This document shows, piece after piece, positions 41,977 to 51,554 of a stretch of 64,000 nt of DNA. The DNA comes from an uncultured Collinsella sp. (GTDB taxonomy: Bacteria; Actinomycetota; Coriobacteriia; Coriobacteriales; Coriobacteriaceae), in contig CAUCKA010000009.1 in NCBI GenBank assembly GCA_958443265.1, positions 1-64,000 on the forward strand. Reading direction: 5' to 3'. The notes beneath the pieces were generated by a model, which was not told the origin of the DNA, ran no database searches, and saw nothing but the letters and a program-made list of their open reading frames with translations. Each line of letters opens with the position of its first letter. Positions within the stretch are counted from its first letter, which is position 1. A program made the translations under genes and the position numbers.

Positions 41977-42849
41977 ATGAACAATCCGGCCCAACAGGCC
42001 CGGACGAAACACGTGCTACATCAGTATACAGGGGAGTGGGGTAGTGGGGCACAAGCGCGCCAACGTCAAACCGAGAGCATCAACGATGTGCCTCCGCTCT
42101 ATTTGGACGATGGTACGTGGGTCATTAAGTACTCGGTTCAAGCGCCGGGTACCGTTGGTTTTCGAGACCAGAATTACAACCGTAAAATGCTCAACTGCAT
42201 GGAATGTGGCGTTCCAGTCGGAGTCATATTTGCAACCGAGGTGGGCTATAAGGTGCTCGGCCTTGCGTTTGTTGAGCGGTTCGAGCCCGAAAACGGATGG
42301 TTTGTTCTGCACGGTCCTGTTCATAAAGGCGGACCGGACCCTCGTTTTGCGCCCGACATGAGCTATCTGAAGCACATGCCCGTCGATATTGAGTTTGCCG
42401 GACAGGGTACGACCGACGACGAAAAGGTCCGCTATGCGTTAAGGCGCGAGCGATTGGGGCAACAATGGTTCCGCAAGCAGCTCGTTGCCGCCTATGATGG
42501 CCGTTGCGCGGTGTCGGACTGCGGCGTCAGCGAAGCTCTGGAGGCTGCACATATCGAGAATTACTCGGGACCCAAATCGCAGGTTGCCAGCAACGGCATT
42601 CTGCTTCGGCGCGACTTACATGCTTTATTCGATGCTCATCTGATTTCGTTTGAGCCTGTTTGCGGCGAATATCGGCTGTGCGGATCGTACCTGCTGGATA
42701 AGACCGACTACGTTTCCTTTGCGGGTGCGACGCTAAGGCAGCCGAATGAGCGTCAGTGGCGACCCAATACGGTGTTTCTTGAGGCCCATCGCATCGAGTT
42801 CGATCGCTCGGAAAAGAAGCGTGAAAAGGCGGGGCTTCTGCCGTATTAG
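41977..42849 (+). CDS. HNH endonuclease-domain protein
   Basis: The protein has 290 residues. The C-terminal HNH module reads FRKQLVAAYDGRCAVSDC, EAAHIENYSG and LLRRDLHALFDAHLISF, giving Cys pairs and His/Asn/His positions of the HNH_2 type. The N-terminal 150 residues (HQYTGEWGSGAQARQRQTES, LYLDDGTWVIKYS) form an unnamed domain found in other HNH proteins. A DNA nuclease role is likely, perhaps restriction of modified DNA; unproven. The start at 41977 has no clear ribosome site; GTG 42010 is an alternative. Confidence 0.68.
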   Translation: MNNPAQQARTKHVLHQYTGEWGSGAQARQRQTESINDVPPLYLDDGTWVIKYSVQAPGTVGFRDQNYNRKMLNCMECGVPVGVIFATEVGYKVLGLAFVERFEPENGWFVLHGPVHKGGPDPRFAPDMSYLKHMPVDIEFAGQGTTDDEKVRYALRRERLGQQWFRKQLVAAYDGRCAVSDCGVSEALEAAHIENYSGPKSQVASNGILLRRDLHALFDAHLISFEPVCGEYRLCGSYLLDKTDYVSFAGATLRQPNERQWRPNTVFLEAHRIEFDRSEKKREKAGLLPY

Positions 42850-42971
42850 CGTATTTGGCTTTGGCGGTCTTTTACGATCGTGTCTTTTGATCGGATCGCG
42901 TGGCGATGCAATCTCGCGCGCACTTGCTGGTGCATGCTCTTCCTGGTTTGAATAACGGGAAGGGAGCGAGC

Positions 42972-43256
42972 GTGGGCTGGCGAGGCGATATTGCGATGGG
43001 GAAGTACGGAAAACTGCCGCGTGCCCTTATAGACAACAATATGTTTCCGAGCGTAGAGGTTGATTGCGGGTCGTTTGTCGTCACCTGCCCTTGCTGCGGC
43101 TCGCAAATACCGTGTCTCGACATTCGGTTCATCGATGCACGTGACAGGTTCAGCGACGAAGTGAGGAAACGTACGGGCGTTCATATGCCGGTGTATCCGG
43201 AGAAATGCCCTGTTTGTGGCCTCGATATCGTGTACGACGCCGGCGACGAGGGATAG
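42972..43256 (+). CDS. Small zinc-ribbon hypothetical protein
   Basis: The protein has 94 residues. Two Cys pairs (CPCCGS and CPVCG, about 55 residues apart) suggest a treble-clef or zinc-ribbon fold. The middle has an acidic/basic helix (DARDRFSDEVRKRTGV). GTG 42972 follows AAGGGAG; ATG 42996 is an alternative start. The function is unknown. It lies between the HNH gene and a convergent DUF5710 gene. Confidence 0.55.
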   Translation: MGWRGDIAMGKYGKLPRALIDNNMFPSVEVDCGSFVVTCPCCGSQIPCLDIRFIDARDRFSDEVRKRTGVHMPVYPEKCPVCGLDIVYDAGDEG

Positions 43257-43294
43257 GTGATGCGGAGGAGCTGGCTGTGAAAGCCTCTCCGCCC

Positions 43295-43981
43295 CTACAA
43301 ATAAATCCCCTCACCGAGCTGCTTGTGGAACTCGGCGTGATGGTCGCGTGCCCAGGTAAAGAGCGCCTGGTCAAAGTCGGTGCGCGTGGCCGGGACGCCA
43401 AAGACGCCGGCAACTTCGACGCGCACAAACTCCAGTGCCGGCAGCTTGTTGATGGCAGTGAGGGTAAACGGGGACGAGGGCTCCTCGAACAGATAGCGGC
43501 TGCCTTGCAGCGCGTCGCAACTGGTGCACGTGTTGCCGAGCGACGGGGCTTTGGAAGCTCGCGCTCCTACGGGCTTGTAGCCGCAGCGTTTATGAAGGTA
43601 GTCGCGGATCTCGCCCGGCACGCAGCCAAGAGCGGGCACGATGGCGAGTGCGTTGGCTCTGGCCGTGTCGATGGCAATGTGCCCGGCTTCGTTGGGCGCG
43701 TGCGCGATAACGATGCTCTCGTCATTATCGGTTCGATAGGGAATGCCGAAGGCCGCGACCGAGGTCTCTTTGTGACACTTCCAGCATTCGCGCTTGCCCA
43801 GTACTAGATATATATACGGCGCCGAGGGGTCGGATCGGTCAACACCGGGCAGCCACTCGGCAAAGGGCCCGGGGTTGACGCCGCTGGGTACATACCAGAT
43901 CTTCTTGGTCCGGTCCCATTTGGCGCCCAGCGCCTTGGCTTCTTCTTTGTGCGAAAAGGGGACATCGAGCTCGGTGCGCAT
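43295..43981 (-). CDS. DUF5710-domain protein
   Basis: The protein has 228 residues. The N-terminus (LDVPFSHKEEAKALGAKWD, KKIWYVPSG) is the DUF5710 domain, which often accompanies primase or plasmid/phage replication proteins. The rest contains Cys pairs (CWKC; CTSC) that may bind zinc, and the DDES/HAPNEAGHIAIDTARANA region, with no named family. ATG 43981 follows AAGGAG. It is probably part of the accessory block; function unknown. Confidence 0.65.
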   Translation of the reverse strand: MRTELDVPFSHKEEAKALGAKWDRTKKIWYVPSGVNPGPFAEWLPGVDRSDPSAPYIYLVLGKRECWKCHKETSVAAFGIPYRTDNDESIVIAHAPNEAGHIAIDTARANALAIVPALGCVPGEIRDYLHKRCGYKPVGARASKAPSLGNTCTSCDALQGSRYLFEEPSSPFTLTAINKLPALEFVRVEVAGVFGVPATRTDFDQALFTWARDHHAEFHKQLGEGIYL

Positions 43982-44277
43982 GGCGGCTCCTTGGTGCTGC
44001 AGGTGCAAGTGGCTCAAGGATACCGCAGGGCGCAGACATCGCGGCGTTTTGCTGAGAAGTTGCGGTGCGGACTGATTGGTTATGCCGATGGATAGATTGG
44101 CAAGTAGATGGTCGGCTTTTGACCAGTTGGGCGGTTGGAGCAGTTTGCGGCGCAGTTTTGTGCCTGGCTATTGTTGATGTTGGGGTATTGAATTTGTTTG
44201 GCTTCCATTCGTCAGGTGAATTGATGCTACGTTGCGATGACGGTTGGAGCTGCCAGCGGATTTGGCGACATAAAACA

Positions 44278-44305
44278 AAACAGCCCAGAGACATAGCCTC
44301 TGAAC
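44278..44305 (-). terminator. Terminator after tRNA-Val
   Basis: On the minus strand CAGAG pairs with CTCTG, followed by a T-rich tail (TGTTTTGTTTT), about 11 bases after the tRNA. Confidence 0.55.
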
Positions 44306-44315
44306 TGCGAACATT

Positions 44316-44390
44316 TGGTGGGCGTTAGAAGATTTGAACTTCTGACCTCTTCCGTGTCAGGGAAGCGCTCTCCCCCTGAGCTAAACGCCC
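44316..44390 (-). tRNA. tRNA-Val (anticodon GAC)
   Basis: On the minus strand the acceptor GGGCGTT pairs with AACGCCC, followed by an encoded CCA. The D arm is GCTC/GAGC. The anticodon stem CTTCC/GGAAG holds the loop CTGACAC with GAC. The T arm is AGAAG/CTTCT around TTCAAAT. The full cloverleaf is intact. It marks one edge of the accessory block that starts with the IS200 element. Confidence 0.97.
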
Positions 44391-44679
44391 GATCAAGGGT
44401 GCGCAAGTGCGCAAGGGATAATATAACGGAGCCTGAACTCGGTGGCAAGAACATTTTTAAAAATCGCTTACATTGTGGAATTCGGGGGCTTTGTCATATC
44501 CATTTCAAAAGAGTCTGCTGCCGCGATTTGGCTGTCGACCAATGCAAAGCCATTGCGGTATCGAGCTATGGAAAGACGCCTGCGGAATTGTCCTACCGAT
44601 AAGCGGACAAGCCTCCAGCTGGTGCCTTCACCGTGGTAAGGTAAGCCGAATTGTTTCCAGGCTGTTTCGGGGGAGTGGA
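44391..44679. other. 289-base gap with no supported gene
   Basis: The upstream extension of the DMT frame has no ribosome site before 44680. The stretch carries the tRNA-Val promoter on the minus strand and the DMT promoter on the plus strand. I see no further structure. Confidence 0.35.
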
Positions 44680-45702
44680 ATGAGCAAAGAGTGTGTCGAG
44701 CAGGTCGAAGGCGCAGGGGCTTCGGTGCCGATGACCGATATATCGAACATTGATGTGCCCGAGGGCACCGACGAGCTCAGCCGCAACACCCGTCGCGCAT
44801 GGCGCGAGCGCCTTAACGATGCGTCGTCGCGCAAGATGATCACGGGCGTCTTGGCTACGCTGGTGGGCGGTTCGTTTTGGGGCTTCTCGGGCACCAGCGC
44901 GAGCTTTCTGTTCGATACCTACCACGTCGACACCTTGTGGCTTATGAGCGTGCGTCAGATTCTCGCCGGTCTACTCTTTATGGCCGTGGTTGTTACGCGC
45001 GACCGCGAGCGCCTGATTAAGCTCTGGACCACACCCGCCGACCGCAAACAGCTGCTGCTCTTTACCGCCTTTGGCCTGCTGTTCAACCAGTTTTGCTATC
45101 TTTCGGCCGTGCGCCTGACGAACGCCGGGACCGCGGCGGTGCTCCAGTGCCTGCAGCTCGTTATCATCATGGGCTACACCTGCGTGATCGATCGCCGCAT
45201 GCCGCGTACTCGCGAAGTCATCGGCATTGGCCTGGCTCTGGGTGGAACCTTTTTAATCGCCACCGGCGGCGACCCCACCAGCCTGAATATCTCGCCGCTT
45301 GGCCTGGTAGCAGGTCTTATGTGTGCGGTCAGCGCCGCGTGCATGGCGGTGATTCCCGCCAAGATCCTGCCCGAATACGGCAGCCCCATCGTCACGGGCT
45401 CGGCAATGCTCGCGGCGGGCGTGGTCTCGTGCGTCTTCGTGCAGCCCTGGGCGCATATGCCGGCGCTCGACGCCGCCGGCATCGAGGCGCTCGCGGTGTT
45501 CGTGGTTATCGGCTCGTTTTTTGCTTACATGCTTTATATGCAGGGCGTTAAGGACATCGGCTCGGTGCGCGCGAGCCTCATCGGAACTGTGGAGCCGGTT
45601 TCGGCGACCATCACCAGCGCCGTTATGTTGGGCACGGTGTTTTTGCCGACCGACCTTATCGGCTTTGCCATGATCATCGTGATGATGTTCCTCACGGTGT
45701 AG
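44680..45702 (+). CDS. DMT-superfamily (EamA) transporter
   Basis: The protein has 340 residues. A soluble N-terminus of about 50 residues, rich in charged residues, precedes ten membrane segments in two EamA repeats (about 55-185 and 200-335), with GGSFWGFSGTSASFLF and VEPVSATITSAVMLG at the usual places. It is probably a metabolite or amino-acid exporter; substrate unknown. It is unrelated in detail to the DMT protein at 13106. ATG 44680 follows GGGGGAG. Confidence 0.85.
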   Translation: MSKECVEQVEGAGASVPMTDISNIDVPEGTDELSRNTRRAWRERLNDASSRKMITGVLATLVGGSFWGFSGTSASFLFDTYHVDTLWLMSVRQILAGLLFMAVVVTRDRERLIKLWTTPADRKQLLLFTAFGLLFNQFCYLSAVRLTNAGTAAVLQCLQLVIIMGYTCVIDRRMPRTREVIGIGLALGGTFLIATGGDPTSLNISPLGLVAGLMCAVSAACMAVIPAKILPEYGSPIVTGSAMLAAGVVSCVFVQPWAHMPALDAAGIEALAVFVVIGSFFAYMLYMQGVKDIGSVRASLIGTVEPVSATITSAVMLGTVFLPTDLIGFAMIIVMMFLTV

Positions 45703-45851
45703 CTGGCGCCGCCGCCAAGACAGAAAAGGTGTTGTGCCGCATTTTCGCCAATTGATGTCCGTGTCTGGAGTTTAGCTGTCGATGCTCAAAATGCCATAAA
45801 CTAGTAACATTATGGACTTTTTCATTGCGACTCAATTGCGAGGATTTCTTT

Positions 45852-48164
45852 ATGGCTGGTAATCACTTTAAGGGCAGCGATAGCGGCCGTCCTGCAGTTC
45901 CGCCGCGTCCGAACGGGGCTGGTAAGGCCGGCACGCCGGGCGGCGCTGGACAGGGCGGTTCCGGTAAGCGCGTGTCCCCGGGCGAGACGGCGATGTTTAC
46001 CGCTCTGTACGAGCAGTCTCAAAAGGCAAAAAAGACCGGCCGTACAAGAGGGAATGTCTTTGCGGGCGATGCAACCTCCACGTCGCAGCCGAGCGGGGCT
46101 CCTTCGGTACCTGCGAACAACGCAGGTGCTGCCAACGCCGCGAATGCCGCCGGCAACGTTAATGCCGGCAAGGCCGCCAACAATACTCCCTCTGCCGGTG
46201 GCGCGGGGCTTACGGGTAACCTCGGCACGATCTACACCGGCGCCTCCGAGACTGGCACGTTCGCCCGCCTGGATGATAGCGGTGCCGAGTTTGCGGGCTC
46301 GGGTTCCAAGGAAGATTATTACGATTTTGGCTTGAACTACGGTAGCGATGCTTCGTCGAGTTCGACCTCTGACGGTCTGGTCCGTCATCGCCATCGCAAG
46401 GGCGAGCGCAAAAAGCGTCACACCGGCGCCATTATTGCCGCTGTAGTCGCGGTGCTTCTCGTTGCGCTTGGCGCAAGCGGCTTTATGCTGCTTAACTCTG
46501 CAAAGACCGTAAAGAGCGAAGCGAAGGAGGCTGTCGAGATCGTCGGTGGCCTTAAGGACAAGGTCACGTCGGGCGATTTTTCGACGCTGCCTGACGACGC
46601 GAAGAAGATTGATGAGCTCTGCGACAGCATGAAGGCGGAGACTTCGAGCCCGCTGTGGACGGCGGCTTCGTTTATCCCGGTGTATGGCAGCGACATCAAT
46701 GCGGCCCGTACCATGATTGATGCCCTGTCCGATGTCTCGAGCAACGCGCTGGTTCCCATGGCCGACAACCTTTCGCAGGCCACGCCCGGCAAGCTGTTCC
46801 AGGACGGCATGATTAACGTGTCCGCGCTGCAGGCGGTCGCCGATTCGCTTTCCAGCAGCTCCAAGGTGTTCAAGAGCGCCAACGAGAAGGTCCAGGGCAT
46901 TGGTGATACTCATATTTCCCAGGTGACCGAGCTGGTCGATAAGGCCAAGGACGGCTTTGCCACCCTCAACGGCGCGGTTGACGCGGCGGAGAAGGTCGCC
47001 CCCGTCCTTCCCCAGATGCTCGGCGCCAACGGCCAGACGCGCAACTACCTTATGTACGCCATGAACAACGTCGAGATTCGTGCTTGCGGCGGCTTTGGCG
47101 GTTCGCAGGGCCTGATTTCGGTCACTGACGGCCAGATGTCGATTGGCGAGTTTGTTCCCCGCATTGGACTCAGCGAGGATGAGGCAGTCGAGAGCGTCGA
47201 CGAAGAGGATGAGGCGCTGTTCGGCAACCACAGTAACCTGTACAACTCGGGCAATACCTATTCGCCTGATTGGCCCCGCAACTCGCAGCGTGTCGCCGCG
47301 CTGTGGAAGTCCCAGTATGGACAGGACGTTGATGGCGTCATCGGTATCGACCCGGTGTTCCTGCAGTATCTGCTGGGCCTGGTCGGTAACGTGTCACTGC
47401 CCGACGGAACGGTTGTCGACGGCACCAACGCCGCAAAGGTCCTCATGCACGATGTGTACTGGAACTATCCGGTCGAGGAGTCTGACGGCATCTTTGCATC
47501 CGTCGCCAGCGCTGCCTTCGACAAGATCCTTGGCGGTATCGGCGATGTCGATGTTACGAAGCTTGTCAGCGCCGTTGAGCGCGGTGCCGAAGAGGGTCGC
47601 CTGATCGCTTGGATGAGAAACGATGATGAGCAGAATGCCATCAAAGAGACGGGCATTGACGCTTCGCTGCCCGATCCGGATGATCCGAGTGCCGATCCCG
47701 TTGCCGGCGTTTACTTTAACAACCTGAGCTTCTCCAAGCTCGACTGGTATCTGAACGCCGACACGCAGATTGGCCAGGGCATCAAGAACGGCGACGGCAC
47801 GTGCTCCTATCGCATCACCGTTACCCTGACGAACATCATGACGCAGGAGGAGGCCGGCAAGCTGCCCGACTACGTCGCGGCGAGCGCGCCCGATGCCGCG
47901 CGCGACGACGAGCGTCTGAATGTCTCGTTGTTTGCCCCGACGGGCGGCAACATTACTGATCTGACCGTCGAGGGCACCCAGTTTGGTCTTGGCGCCGCTG
48001 CGTGGCATGGAATCCCCTTCTATTCGGGCACCGTTGACCTGCATGCTGGCGAGACGACGACGATCACATATACGCTGACCACGTCGGCCGAGGCGGGGGA
48101 CAAGCCGCTTACGCTGCGTCAGACTCCTACATGCCAGGCGGCTCGCGACAGCGCGTCGGCGTAG
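45852..48164 (+). CDS. DUF4012-domain membrane-anchored protein
   Basis: The protein has 770 residues. A long N-terminal cytosolic part rich in Gly/Ala/Asn/Pro (1-180, with GKRVSPGETAMF and repeats of asparagine and alanine) ends in HRHRKGERKKRHT, then one membrane helix (about 193-214). The outer part has a coiled region and DUF4012 (about 390-650, with NYLMYAMNNVEIRACGGFGG and DGVIGIDPVFLQYLLG). DUF4012 proteins occur in actinobacterial cell-surface and exopolysaccharide loci; function unknown. ATG 45852 follows GAGGA. A strong terminator follows. Confidence 0.85.
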   Translation: MAGNHFKGSDSGRPAVPPRPNGAGKAGTPGGAGQGGSGKRVSPGETAMFTALYEQSQKAKKTGRTRGNVFAGDATSTSQPSGAPSVPANNAGAANAANAAGNVNAGKAANNTPSAGGAGLTGNLGTIYTGASETGTFARLDDSGAEFAGSGSKEDYYDFGLNYGSDASSSSTSDGLVRHRHRKGERKKRHTGAIIAAVVAVLLVALGASGFMLLNSAKTVKSEAKEAVEIVGGLKDKVTSGDFSTLPDDAKKIDELCDSMKAETSSPLWTAASFIPVYGSDINAARTMIDALSDVSSNALVPMADNLSQATPGKLFQDGMINVSALQAVADSLSSSSKVFKSANEKVQGIGDTHISQVTELVDKAKDGFATLNGAVDAAEKVAPVLPQMLGANGQTRNYLMYAMNNVEIRACGGFGGSQGLISVTDGQMSIGEFVPRIGLSEDEAVESVDEEDEALFGNHSNLYNSGNTYSPDWPRNSQRVAALWKSQYGQDVDGVIGIDPVFLQYLLGLVGNVSLPDGTVVDGTNAAKVLMHDVYWNYPVEESDGIFASVASAAFDKILGGIGDVDVTKLVSAVERGAEEGRLIAWMRNDDEQNAIKETGIDASLPDPDDPSADPVAGVYFNNLSFSKLDWYLNADTQIGQGIKNGDGTCSYRITVTLTNIMTQEEAGKLPDYVAASAPDAARDDERLNVSLFAPTGGNITDLTVEGTQFGLGAAAWHGIPFYSGTVDLHAGETTTITYTLTTSAEAGDKPLTLRQTPTCQAARDSASA

Positions 48165-48201
48165 GGTTTTTCTGGTAGCGCAGATAATCGAGTACCATTT
48201 T

Positions 48202-48234
48202 GGGGCGGACAGGCAATCTGTCCGCCCCTATTTT
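48202..48234 (+). terminator. Terminator between the DUF4012 gene and glmM
   Basis: GGGGCGGACAG (48202-48212) pairs perfectly with CTGTCCGCCCC (48218-48228), followed by TATTTT, only 14 bases before the glmM start. Confidence 0.85.
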
Positions 48235-48247
48235 GTAAGGAGAGCGC

Positions 48248-49579
48248 ATGAAGTACTTTGGCACCGACGGCTTTCGCGGTGAGGCCAACGTTGGGCTGAC
48301 GGTAGAGCACGCTTATAAGATTGGCCGTTTTGTGGGCTGGTATTACGGCGCCAACCGCGAGCGCAAGGCGCGCGTGATCGTGGGCAAGGACACACGCCGC
48401 TCGAGCTATATGTTCGAGGCGGCGCTGGTGAGCGGCTTGGTCGCGAGCGGTGCGGACGCCTATATGCTGCACGTGATCCCCACGCCGGGCGTGGCGCATC
48501 AGACCGTGGAGGGCTGCTTCGATTGCGGCATCATGATCAGTGCGAGCCACAACCCGTTTTGCGATAACGGCATTAAGCTCGTCAACAGCGACGGCTTTAA
48601 GATGGACGAGGACGTGCTGGAGCTCATCGAGGACTATATCGATGGCAAGAGCGAGGTGCCGCTGGCAACGGGCAATCACATCGGCGCCACGGTGGACTAC
48701 ATGCAGGGCCGCAACCGCTACATTGCTTCGCTCATCGCCAGCGCGAACTTTTCGCTGCAGGGCGTCAAGATCGGCATTGACTGCGCCAACGGTTCGGCAT
48801 CCTCGGTGGCCAAGCCGGTGTTCGACGCACTGGGTGCCGACGTGCGCGTGATCAACGCCGCGCCCGATGGCTTTAACATCAACGTCGACTGCGGCTCCAC
48901 GCATATGGAGCGCCTGCAGCGCCACGTGGTGGAGCAGGGCCTGGACGTGGGTTTTGCCTATGACGGCGATGCCGATCGCTGCCTGGCCGTGGACGAGCGC
49001 GGTCGCGTGGTAGACGGCGACCAGATCCTGTACGTGTGCGGCGTGTATCTGAACAAGCACGGGCGTCTCTCGGGCGGTACCGTGGTGCCGACGATTGCCA
49101 GCAACTTTGGCCTGGTCAAGTCGCTGGAGCTTGCCGGTCTGAGCGCCGTGACCAGCGGCGTGGGCGACCGTCACGTGTATGCCAAGATGCGCGAGGGCGG
49201 CTACAGCCTGGGTGGCGAGCAGACGGGCCATACGATCTTTGGCGATATCGAGCGCACGGGCGACGGCATTATGACCTCGCTGCGCGTGATGGAAGTGATT
49301 CGTGCCGAGCGCGAGACGCTCTCGCAGCTCACGGCTCCGTGCAAGCTGCTGCCGCAGGCGCAGGTGGCCGTGCACGTGGCGGACAAGGACGCCGCGCTCG
49401 AGAACATGGGCGTGCAGAACGCCATCGCCGAGGCCGAGGCCGCGCTGGCAGGCGAGGGCCGCGTACTGGTGCGCAAGAGCGGAACCGAGTCGGTGATCCG
49501 CGTTTTGGCCGAAGCCCCCGACCAAGCCGCCGCCGACGCCGCCATGAAGCGCATCGCCAACGCGCTCGAGGCTCTGTAG
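48248..49579 (+). CDS. glmM: Phosphoglucosamine mutase
   Basis: The protein has 443 residues. GlmM converts glucosamine-6-phosphate to glucosamine-1-phosphate for UDP-GlcNAc and wall synthesis. The active serine is Ser100 in ISASHNP, the metal loop is DGDADRC (about 239-245), the sugar loop is GEQTGH and the phosphate-binding loop is RKSGTESVIRV near the C-terminus. MKYFGTDGFRGEAN is the typical start. The RBS AAGGAGAG is five bases before the ATG. The stop codon overlaps the first hairpin of the structured element that follows. Confidence 0.96.
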   Translation: MKYFGTDGFRGEANVGLTVEHAYKIGRFVGWYYGANRERKARVIVGKDTRRSSYMFEAALVSGLVASGADAYMLHVIPTPGVAHQTVEGCFDCGIMISASHNPFCDNGIKLVNSDGFKMDEDVLELIEDYIDGKSEVPLATGNHIGATVDYMQGRNRYIASLIASANFSLQGVKIGIDCANGSASSVAKPVFDALGADVRVINAAPDGFNINVDCGSTHMERLQRHVVEQGLDVGFAYDGDADRCLAVDERGRVVDGDQILYVCGVYLNKHGRLSGGTVVPTIASNFGLVKSLELAGLSAVTSGVGDRHVYAKMREGGYSLGGEQTGHTIFGDIERTGDGIMTSLRVMEVIRAERETLSQLTAPCKLLPQAQVAVHVADKDAALENMGVQNAIAEAEAALAGEGRVLVRKSGTESVIRVLAEAPDQAAADAAMKRIANALEAL

Positions 49580-49756
49580 TTACGCGGTTTTACCAAACCG
49601 CGTAACTGCTCGACGCTGCAAACGGCCCCAAGCGGCAATCTGACGTTCAATTTCAAGGGCGCGACCAGAAGGTCGGCGCCCTTTCATTTCATGTCACCTT
49701 GCTCGCTTAGGGTCGTTTTCGCTGACGTTGCTAAGACATTAGCGTCAACGAACTAG
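49579..49756 (+). ncRNA. Candidate structured RNA/DNA element (copy C)
   Basis: The hairpin GTTACGCGGTTT/AAACCGCGTAAC (49579-49606) leads to CGACGCTGC, then an outer stem AACGGCCCCAAGCG (49621-49634) with CGCTTAGGGTCGTT (49704-49717), and an inner stem AAGGGCGC/GCGCCCTT plus GACC/GGTC around AGAA (49655-49683). A third hairpin TGCTA/TAGCG follows (49729-49744). Stem bases differ from copy B at 21178 on both sides, while loops such as GCGGCAATCTG and CACCTTGCTCGCT are kept. Strand is assigned by the glmM direction only. Confidence 0.6.
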
Positions 49757-49781
49757 TCATTGGGTACCTAGTTATTGGGTG

Positions 49782-49824
49782 AAAAAAAGGGGACGCTGCG
49801 GATTGGTTCCGCGGCGTCCCCTTT
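49782..49824 (-). terminator. Terminator after the M32 carboxypeptidase
   Basis: GGGGACGCTGCGG (49789-49801) pairs with CCGCGGCGTCCCC (49809-49821). Seven A at 49782-49788 give a T run on the minus strand. Confidence 0.85.
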
Positions 49825-49846
49825 GCGTTGGCGTGTCGGTTATGCC

Positions 49847-51421
49847 TTACAGCTCGTAGAGCGTGGTGAACTTGTCCTGCAGGTAGCTGCAGTAGTAGCG
49901 GGCATCGAACGCCATGCCGCACGCGCCCTTGATGAGCTCCGGCGCGTCCTTGGCGCGGCCCCACTGCCAAATGTGCTCGCCCAGCCAGGCGCGGACGGGT
50001 GTCAGGTCGCCGCTCGCGCAGGCGCCGGTAAGGTCGACGCCGTCGCGGCACATGGCCGGCACAAACATGGCGTCGTAGGCGCTACCCAGCGCATACGTGG
50101 GGAAGTAGCCAAACGAGCCGCCGCTCCAGTGCGTATCCTGCAGGCAGCCGCGCGTGTCGTCGGGAACGGGAATGCCCAGGTACTCGTTCATGAAGCGATT
50201 CCAAAGCGCGGGGATGTCCTTGGCCGTGGCCTCGCCGGCAAACAGCATGCGCTCGATCTGGTAGCGCACCATAATATGCAGCGGGTAGGTGAGCTCGTCG
50301 GCCTCGGTGCGGATCAGCGACGGCTGCGCGATGTTCACGGCGCGGTAGAGCGTGTCCTCGTCCACGCTGCCGTAGACCTCGGGTGCGTGGCGGCGCAGCA
50401 CCTCGAGCAGCGGTCCCATAAAGGCGCGGCTGCGACCCACGGTGTTCTCGAAAAAGCGGCTCTGGCTCTCGTGGATACCCATGGAGGTGCCGCCCTCCAG
50501 GCAGGTGCGCGCATAGGCGGGGTTCACGCCCAGCTCATACATGGTGTGACCGGCCTCGTGGATGATGCTATAGACGTTGGAGATGCAGTCGTCCTCGTAG
50601 ATGTGCGTCGCGATGCGCGCGTCACCCACGGCAAAGCCCTCGCTAAACGGATGCTCGGTAAAGGCAAGCGTGGTGTCGTCCAGATCCAGACCGACGAGCT
50701 TCATAAGGTCAAAGCTCATGGCGCGCTGGGCGGCCTCGGGCACGCGGGCGTGCAAAAAGTCGGCAGCGGGCTGCTGACCGCGCTCGCCGATGGCATGCAC
50801 GAGCGGCACGACCGTAGCCTTGACCTCGTCGCAAAACGCATCGAAGCTCTTGGTGGAAAGGCCGCGCTCGTACTGGTCGAGCCAAACGTCGTATGGGTCG
50901 CGCTTGGGGTCCATGAGCTCGGCCTGATGCTTAAGCTGGGCGACGATTCTGTCCACATAGGGCTCAAAGTTCGCCCAGTCGTTGGCCGCCTTTGCCTTGT
51001 GCCACACGGCATCTGCCTCGCAGGTGAGCCTGGTCCAGGCCTCGGCCTCCTCGGTGGGAATGACGCTTGCCTCGCGCTGGTCGCGGCCGAGCACACGGAT
51101 CTCGTTGAGCAGCTGCGGGTCGTCTACATGTCCGCCTGCAACCGTCTCGCGTGCTAACGAGCGTACGAGCTCAACGGACTTCTCGCTGGTCAGTAGCTTG
51201 TGATGCTCGCCGGCAAGGGTGCCCATGGCGTCGGCACGGGCGGCAGCACCGTTGACAGGAGCAATCGTCGCTCCATCGAACTCGGCAATCTTGAGCAGGT
51301 ACTCGCGAGTCCACAGCTTGCCCTCGAGTTTGCGGAACTTTTTGACGGCCTTGTCGACCTTCATGCCTTTGGGCGTCTTGCCCGCTGCGGGCTTGGCCAT
51401 CTTATCCTTGTTCTTTCCCAT
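49847..51421 (-). CDS. M32-family metallocarboxypeptidase
   Basis: The protein has 524 residues, matching the family. Zinc is bound by the HEAGH motif (IIHEAGHTMYELG) and a downstream Glu in GIHESQSRFFENTVGRS, also a hallmark. The enzyme trims C-terminal residues from peptides in the cytosol. A lysine-rich N-terminal tail of about 25 residues (KPAAGKTPKGMKVDKAVKKF) precedes the helical cap and is not in all members. ATG 51421 follows AAGGATA; in-frame ATG 51466 extends into unrelated sequence. It is divergent from the pheST leader. Confidence 0.94.
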   Translation of the reverse strand: MGKNKDKMAKPAAGKTPKGMKVDKAVKKFRKLEGKLWTREYLLKIAEFDGATIAPVNGAAARADAMGTLAGEHHKLLTSEKSVELVRSLARETVAGGHVDDPQLLNEIRVLGRDQREASVIPTEEAEAWTRLTCEADAVWHKAKAANDWANFEPYVDRIVAQLKHQAELMDPKRDPYDVWLDQYERGLSTKSFDAFCDEVKATVVPLVHAIGERGQQPAADFLHARVPEAAQRAMSFDLMKLVGLDLDDTTLAFTEHPFSEGFAVGDARIATHIYEDDCISNVYSIIHEAGHTMYELGVNPAYARTCLEGGTSMGIHESQSRFFENTVGRSRAFMGPLLEVLRRHAPEVYGSVDEDTLYRAVNIAQPSLIRTEADELTYPLHIMVRYQIERMLFAGEATAKDIPALWNRFMNEYLGIPVPDDTRGCLQDTHWSGGSFGYFPTYALGSAYDAMFVPAMCRDGVDLTGACASGDLTPVRAWLGEHIWQWGRAKDAPELIKGACGMAFDARYYCSYLQDKFTTLYEL

Positions 51422-51554
51422 ACCGTATCCTTGATCTCGCAGGTCGCCCGTCGCATGCGGCGGCACGGCCAGTTTGCACAGCTACCTGCCTTGTACCCAG
51501 CGCGAACAAAACGGAACGCGGCGATGCGCTCGCGAAATGTGTTATCCTATAGCC

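Noticed and set aside
44065..44328. Small plus-strand ORF before tRNA-Val
   Set aside because: It runs into the tRNA gene, lacks a ribosome site and has no recognisable sequence.
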